Below, piece by piece: positions 60,422-64,000 of a stretch of DNA of 64,000 nt (position 1 is the first letter of the stretch; every line of letters starts with the position of its first letter). Origin of the DNA: Archaeoglobus sp. UBA230. Lineage in GTDB: Archaea; Halobacteriota; Archaeoglobi; Archaeoglobales; Archaeoglobaceae. The translations under genes and the position numbers were made by a program. The notes beneath the pieces are model-generated. The model ran no database searches, was not told the origin of the DNA, and worked only from the letters and a program-made list of their open reading frames with translations. The stretch spans positions 32,345 through 96,344 of the forward strand of contig DAVR01000022.1 in assembly GCA_002507545.1 (NCBI GenBank). Reading direction: 5' to 3'.

Positions 60422-63400
60422 ACAAATATCTTCACCGTTTTGGACTTGCCTGCCATGATATCAGTGGTGATATACCATTTATTCTTCTCTCTTTTGATTA
60501 TCTGAGCGTTCTCCACTTTTGGCTCTGAAGGGTGATCAATTCTGAGAGTTACACCGTTTATGGGTTTGTTATTTTTGTTTGTTATGTTTGCTTCAATGAC
60601 GCCTGAGCTATCATTTATAGATACACTGATAGAGATATTTCTGAGGAGTAACAGATGATCCGCTATTTCATAAGGGTCTGATATGGTCAAACCTCGTCTT
60701 TTGGCATAATCCAATATTTTTAGCGCCATTTCTCGGATTTCAGAGCTGTTTAAATAAACGGAATCCCACCGGAACACAACAAGTGAATCGTAATTTGCTG
60801 ATGAATCTATCACATTAATCATGCCTTTGAAGTCAGGATATGTGCCTTCCTTTTTAATTGTTGGCTTGGACACCGGTACGTGCAATATATTGGTCTCCTT
60901 CTCTTTGATATAGGCAGAATGTGGCAGTCTAACACCTTCTCTCCAGTATACGTTGAAGGGTGCTGGGACTTCCTTAGAAAATACGAAAATTGCATCACTC
61001 TTTTCAAGTGATTCTACGAGTTTTAAGTCGCATTTCAAATATTTGGGATAATAACCTCTCACCTCTATCCCACCAGGCAACTCTTGAGTTTCAGATGTGT
61101 AGATAATGTCCTTGGTTATTCCACTAAGAACGTCCAAATCGCTATTTATGTCTACTACCTCGAAGTAATGTGGAATACTATGTTGTTCAAAATATTTGTG
61201 TACATTTTTGACAATAGTTAGCTTATCGTTTGTTATGTTGTTCACATCTCCAAGATAACTGATGAGAATTAGTGGCTTGATTGCGTATGGGAACGGATAT
61301 ATTGACAAGGAATATCGGTCAATGTTCTTTTCTGCAGACTCCTCATCTCCAGTGGATATCCACTGGGAGATAACTATTGACTCAGACGGAGACAGCTCAT
61401 TTTGGAATGTATCCATTATCTGATTTACCATATAATATCCTGTCACCGATCCGGTGTAGAGTATCTTATTTGGATATGGAGCACTTTGAGTGTATTTAAT
61501 CAGAATTCCCGTACCATTATGGTGGATAAACATCTCACTGAACTTCGTATCTTCTAACAAGACGTAATCTTCATTTGGATAAAGTTTCCTTTTTTCAACG
61601 TTCTCCCCATATTTGATTTTGAACATATCCAAAGGAGAGTAAATTTTGGCAGTGTATCCCACCCTCATCGAACTGTTACTCCAATCATTGGCTACAAAAA
61701 TCTCTTTCTTAAATGCTCTTTCGAAAAATGTATATTTAACAGATATTGTTGCCATCTTTTGACCGCTTCCTGTTTTTATTGTAGTAGTGTATATTATTTG
61801 ATTTTTGCCAATTGTAATCTCAGAATATGAGAGTTCATGCAAACCATAAACAACTTCCTTCCGATCTGGACTCAGTAATACTAATTTTAATATATCCGCG
61901 AAGCCACCCTCACCCAGATAATTGTTTAATCTCGTGCCTATGTATTGAATCTCAGGAGTTTCTTTACTCAAGCGAATTCTGTAGTAATTAGTGTCAATTA
62001 GGAAGCTACCACCAGCATCCTTAATTAGAACCTCATCATCAAAGTTTATTTGAGGGAAAATCTGAGCTATTCTATATTTTGAAGGTATCTGGCGATAAAT
62101 GGCGAAGAAACTTTTGCTGGAATATATCTTGTCAAGCTGTGTGTTACTATCCACTGATAAATTTGACGGGCTTTGTCCATAAATTCTGAATATTTTGTCT
62201 GTAGAAACAAGGTAGTTAATCCCAAAGGAAGCCAGTAAATCCTTAGTGCGATCCTCACTTTGTGATCTGAAATATGTATAGTACTCGTCCTTAGCCAGTC
62301 TCGACATTTCTGATCCTGCTGTAACTGACAAAATCTTAACTGGGATTTTATTAGCATAAACTGCAAGTCTTGAACCTAAAGGCCCGATAGCCCCCTCCCC
62401 CGAAGTTCCAACACTGGCAAGCCACTTCATTCCATCTATCTCGTGTTTCGAACCACTTATGTCTTGGTGATAGTAAAGATTGCCGACTACTGGTATTGAG
62501 GTTATTGAAAGGAAAATAATTAGATACGCTGCGACAGCAAAGCTTGATCTCAGCGTAGATTTCTTCATTTTCGAAAGATACTTTCTAATTGCTACGAACC
62601 CTATGGCAGACAAAGGAGGAATTACAAGAAACATATAGAAGAGCTCTCTCAATGCCCTTTCTCCTGCGAAAACCCCAGAGGGCAATGTAATAATCGTGAC
62701 TGAAATGACTAAGCTTAGAATTAGTATTTTTCTAATTCTCAATACACCTATCACAGCCAAGATAACATTGACCGGGCCAAGCCATAATGGCCAAAAAGCA
62801 GGACCATGAGAAATCGCACCTGCGGGCAAAAGTGCCTGGTAAGTTCCGCTACGGGAGTTCCTGATGGCTTTTAAAATGTAATGGTTTATCCAAGTAGTGA
62901 GATAGCCTATTAAGAACAAAAATGACATCCAGAAAACAATGAAAGGTACACTGAGACTAACGAGCAGCCGCTCATAAAACATTTCCAAGACTTGTCTCAT
63001 AGACACAGAACCAATGGACATAAACTCTCCAATTGACAGCAATATCCTCCCTTTGCCTATGTATTGGGAATGGATATGGGGGAAGATATGCATCAATGCA
63101 GTGTAGTATAAGAGTGTTAGCAAGGCGAGAAAATACGATTCTTTGTGTAGTTTGCCGGAAATTGCTGCGAAGACAACGAACATGGTCATAGATAGGAAAA
63201 TTATGAACAGATATGTTCCAGTGTGAGTGATGCAAAGGAAAAAAACGAAGATGTTTATCAGAATGAATCTTCTCGCTACATCCATACTCTCGTTAAGAAG
63301 CAGATATAAAATCGCTACATCTACAAACATTGCAAAGATTGAGGTAGAATATCCGAGAACACTCATCACTATGGATGGGATCGAGAGCAGAAATAAAATC

Positions 63401-63804
63401 GAGAAGATTCTCACTTCTTTACTCTGATTAAAGAGTTCTGAGTATTGATAATAGAGCAAAATTAGGATAGCAAAACACCCGAAAGGTATCAGCAGTGATA
63501 ACTGTAGCAATTCTACTCCAGTTATTTTCGCCACAATTGAGCCAAACATCCACAGTCCAAAGGGGTAGTCATATCCTATGTATCCATTTTCGAGATTTTT
63601 TTCGTAGAACTCGTTCAATGAATTGGTTTTTGCCATTAAATCTGTGTAAATTAGGTGTGTGAAGGCATCGGTGCCGTATGGGAGATCAATATAAACAAGT
63701 GTGGGTAAAATGTAGCCAAAAAGTAATACAAAGCAAAGCACGATTATTGGCGTATTTTCACGTTTTTTCACGAAATCTAAATAATTTTTTATCTGATCAT
63801 TCAT
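60418..63804 (-). CDS. Large GT-C-like membrane protein with an extracellular C-terminal half
   Basis: An 1128-residue protein. The first 460 residues hold about eleven membrane helices with the layout of GT-C glycosyltransferases or oligosaccharyltransferases: an acidic residue in the first outside loop (DLPYGTDAFTHLIYTDL) and GYDYPFGLWMFGSIVAKITG. The outside part of about 660 residues has sequons and a domain with FKGMINVIDSSANYDSLVVF and MALKILDYAKRRGLTI, similar to the C-terminal region of archaeal deacetylase-like domains, and ends in a beta-rich domain (INGVTLRIDHPSE). It could be the transferase that puts the finished glycan on proteins. It has no downstream partner; it converges on the flippase. 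Confidence 0.7.
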   Translation of the reverse strand: MNDQIKNYLDFVKKRENTPIIVLCFVLLFGYILPTLVYIDLPYGTDAFTHLIYTDLMAKTNSLNEFYEKNLENGYIGYDYPFGLWMFGSIVAKITGVELLQLSLLIPFGCFAILILLYYQYSELFNQSKEVRIFSILFLLSIPSIVMSVLGYSTSIFAMFVDVAILYLLLNESMDVARRFILINIFVFFLCITHTGTYLFIIFLSMTMFVVFAAISGKLHKESYFLALLTLLYYTALMHIFPHIHSQYIGKGRILLSIGEFMSIGSVSMRQVLEMFYERLLVSLSVPFIVFWMSFLFLIGYLTTWINHYILKAIRNSRSGTYQALLPAGAISHGPAFWPLWLGPVNVILAVIGVLRIRKILILSLVISVTIITLPSGVFAGERALRELFYMFLVIPPLSAIGFVAIRKYLSKMKKSTLRSSFAVAAYLIIFLSITSIPVVGNLYYHQDISGSKHEIDGMKWLASVGTSGEGAIGPLGSRLAVYANKIPVKILSVTAGSEMSRLAKDEYYTYFRSQSEDRTKDLLASFGINYLVSTDKIFRIYGQSPSNLSVDSNTQLDKIYSSKSFFAIYRQIPSKYRIAQIFPQINFDDEVLIKDAGGSFLIDTNYYRIRLSKETPEIQYIGTRLNNYLGEGGFADILKLVLLSPDRKEVVYGLHELSYSEITIGKNQIIYTTTIKTGSGQKMATISVKYTFFERAFKKEIFVANDWSNSSMRVGYTAKIYSPLDMFKIKYGENVEKRKLYPNEDYVLLEDTKFSEMFIHHNGTGILIKYTQSAPYPNKILYTGSVTGYYMVNQIMDTFQNELSPSESIVISQWISTGDEESAEKNIDRYSLSIYPFPYAIKPLILISYLGDVNNITNDKLTIVKNVHKYFEQHSIPHYFEVVDINSDLDVLSGITKDIIYTSETQELPGGIEVRGYYPKYLKCDLKLVESLEKSDAIFVFSKEVPAPFNVYWREGVRLPHSAYIKEKETNILHVPVSKPTIKKEGTYPDFKGMINVIDSSANYDSLVVFRWDSVYLNSSEIREMALKILDYAKRRGLTISDPYEIADHLLLLRNISISVSINDSSGVIEANITNKNNKPINGVTLRIDHPSEPKVENAQIIKREKNKWYITTDIMAGKSKTVKIFV

Positions 63805-63908
63805 CTTGCAAAATTTTGTCTTTACCCATTAATATTGTTTTTCATGTGGAAAAGTTTATCTGTGATGAGGTAGTAAATGAATTATCAGTTTTGATGGATG
63901 AAGATAAA

Positions 63909-64000
63909 ATGATAAAACGAGCGATGTTTATACGAGGATTTATTATATTTTTATTTTCATTAACCTTGGTTATCCAATCTGCCTCAGCCCAACCCCAGAT
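63909..64000 (+). CDS. Start of an exported protein, cut by the window end
   Basis: An ATG at 63909 opens a frame that is still open at the window edge: a basic start (IKRAMFIRG) followed by a hydrophobic stretch and the likely cleavage site SASAQP, a typical signal peptide. Nothing more can be said about the mature protein. It is divergent from the GT-C-like gene, so it may belong to the same surface locus. Confidence 0.55.
   Translation, partial: MIKRAMFIRGFIIFLFSLTLVIQSASAQPQ

Overview
The window is a contiguous piece of an archaeal chromosome, most probably from the Archaeoglobales (Archaeoglobus or a close relative). The indicators are archaeal-only genes (tiaS, archaeal TYW1, UPF0212, UPF0282, archaeal CobT, pantoate kinase), promoters with TATA boxes about 25 bases before leaderless starts, a DsrOPMKJ (Hme-type) sulfate-respiration membrane complex, formylmethanofuran dehydrogenase subunits, and a beta-oxidation set with ETF. 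No CRISPR array, rRNA operon or insertion sequence was seen.

Layout. 0-2 kb: the end of a GMC-type flavin oxidoreductase and a short acyl-CoA-dehydrogenase-like protein. 2-5.6 kb: a tRNA-modification group (TYW1/Taw1, translin/C3PO homologue, TiaS, a P5C-reductase-like protein and a CAU-anticodon tRNA). 5.7-7.5 kb: a wHTH regulator, a VapBC toxin-antitoxin pair, decayed remnants and a DUF1641 gene. 7.7-11.1 kb: a four-gene flavin/iron-sulfur amine or proline dehydrogenase-type complex. 11-15 kb: CobT, a PAS/GAF sensor, a TRAM protein, an HTH regulator and UPF0212. 15.3-20.8 kb: thiolase, its DUF35 partner, a 3-hydroxyacyl-CoA dehydrogenase/enoyl-CoA hydratase fusion and etfBA. 21.1-26.2 kb: dsrOPMKJ. 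26.2-33.5 kb: UPF0282, PHP, a two-gene 2-hydroxyacid oxidase, an unknown protein, an amine-oxidase-like flavoprotein and a DsbA-like protein. 33.5-41.9 kb: UbiD, then fwdF, coaBC, pantoate kinase, nitrilase, a UbiA prenyltransferase, fwdG-like, fwdB and fwdD.

From about 42 kb to the end the window is a cell-surface glycan and protein-sorting locus: sugar aminotransferase, NDP-sugar dehydrogenase, MraY/WecA-like transferase, VanZ, a DUF1616 protein split into two convergent genes, a BshC-like protein beside a PIG-L deacetylase, an archaeosortase, three PEF-CTERM substrate proteins, a DUF354 protein, a CapK/PaaK-like AMP ligase, a NodB-type deacetylase, two FemAB-like transferases flanking a left-handed beta-helix acetyltransferase, a flippase and an 1128-residue GT-C-like membrane protein. 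This resembles the bacterial exosortase/PEP-CTERM exopolysaccharide loci in gene content and is the most interesting part of the window.

How it fits together: the first 42 kb supports respiration on fatty acids, 2-hydroxy acids and amines, with electrons passing through ETF and HdrD-like proteins to the quinone pool and the Dsr complex, plus C1 and CoA metabolism. The last 22 kb makes an amino-sugar-rich glycan and appears to process C-terminally anchored surface proteins.
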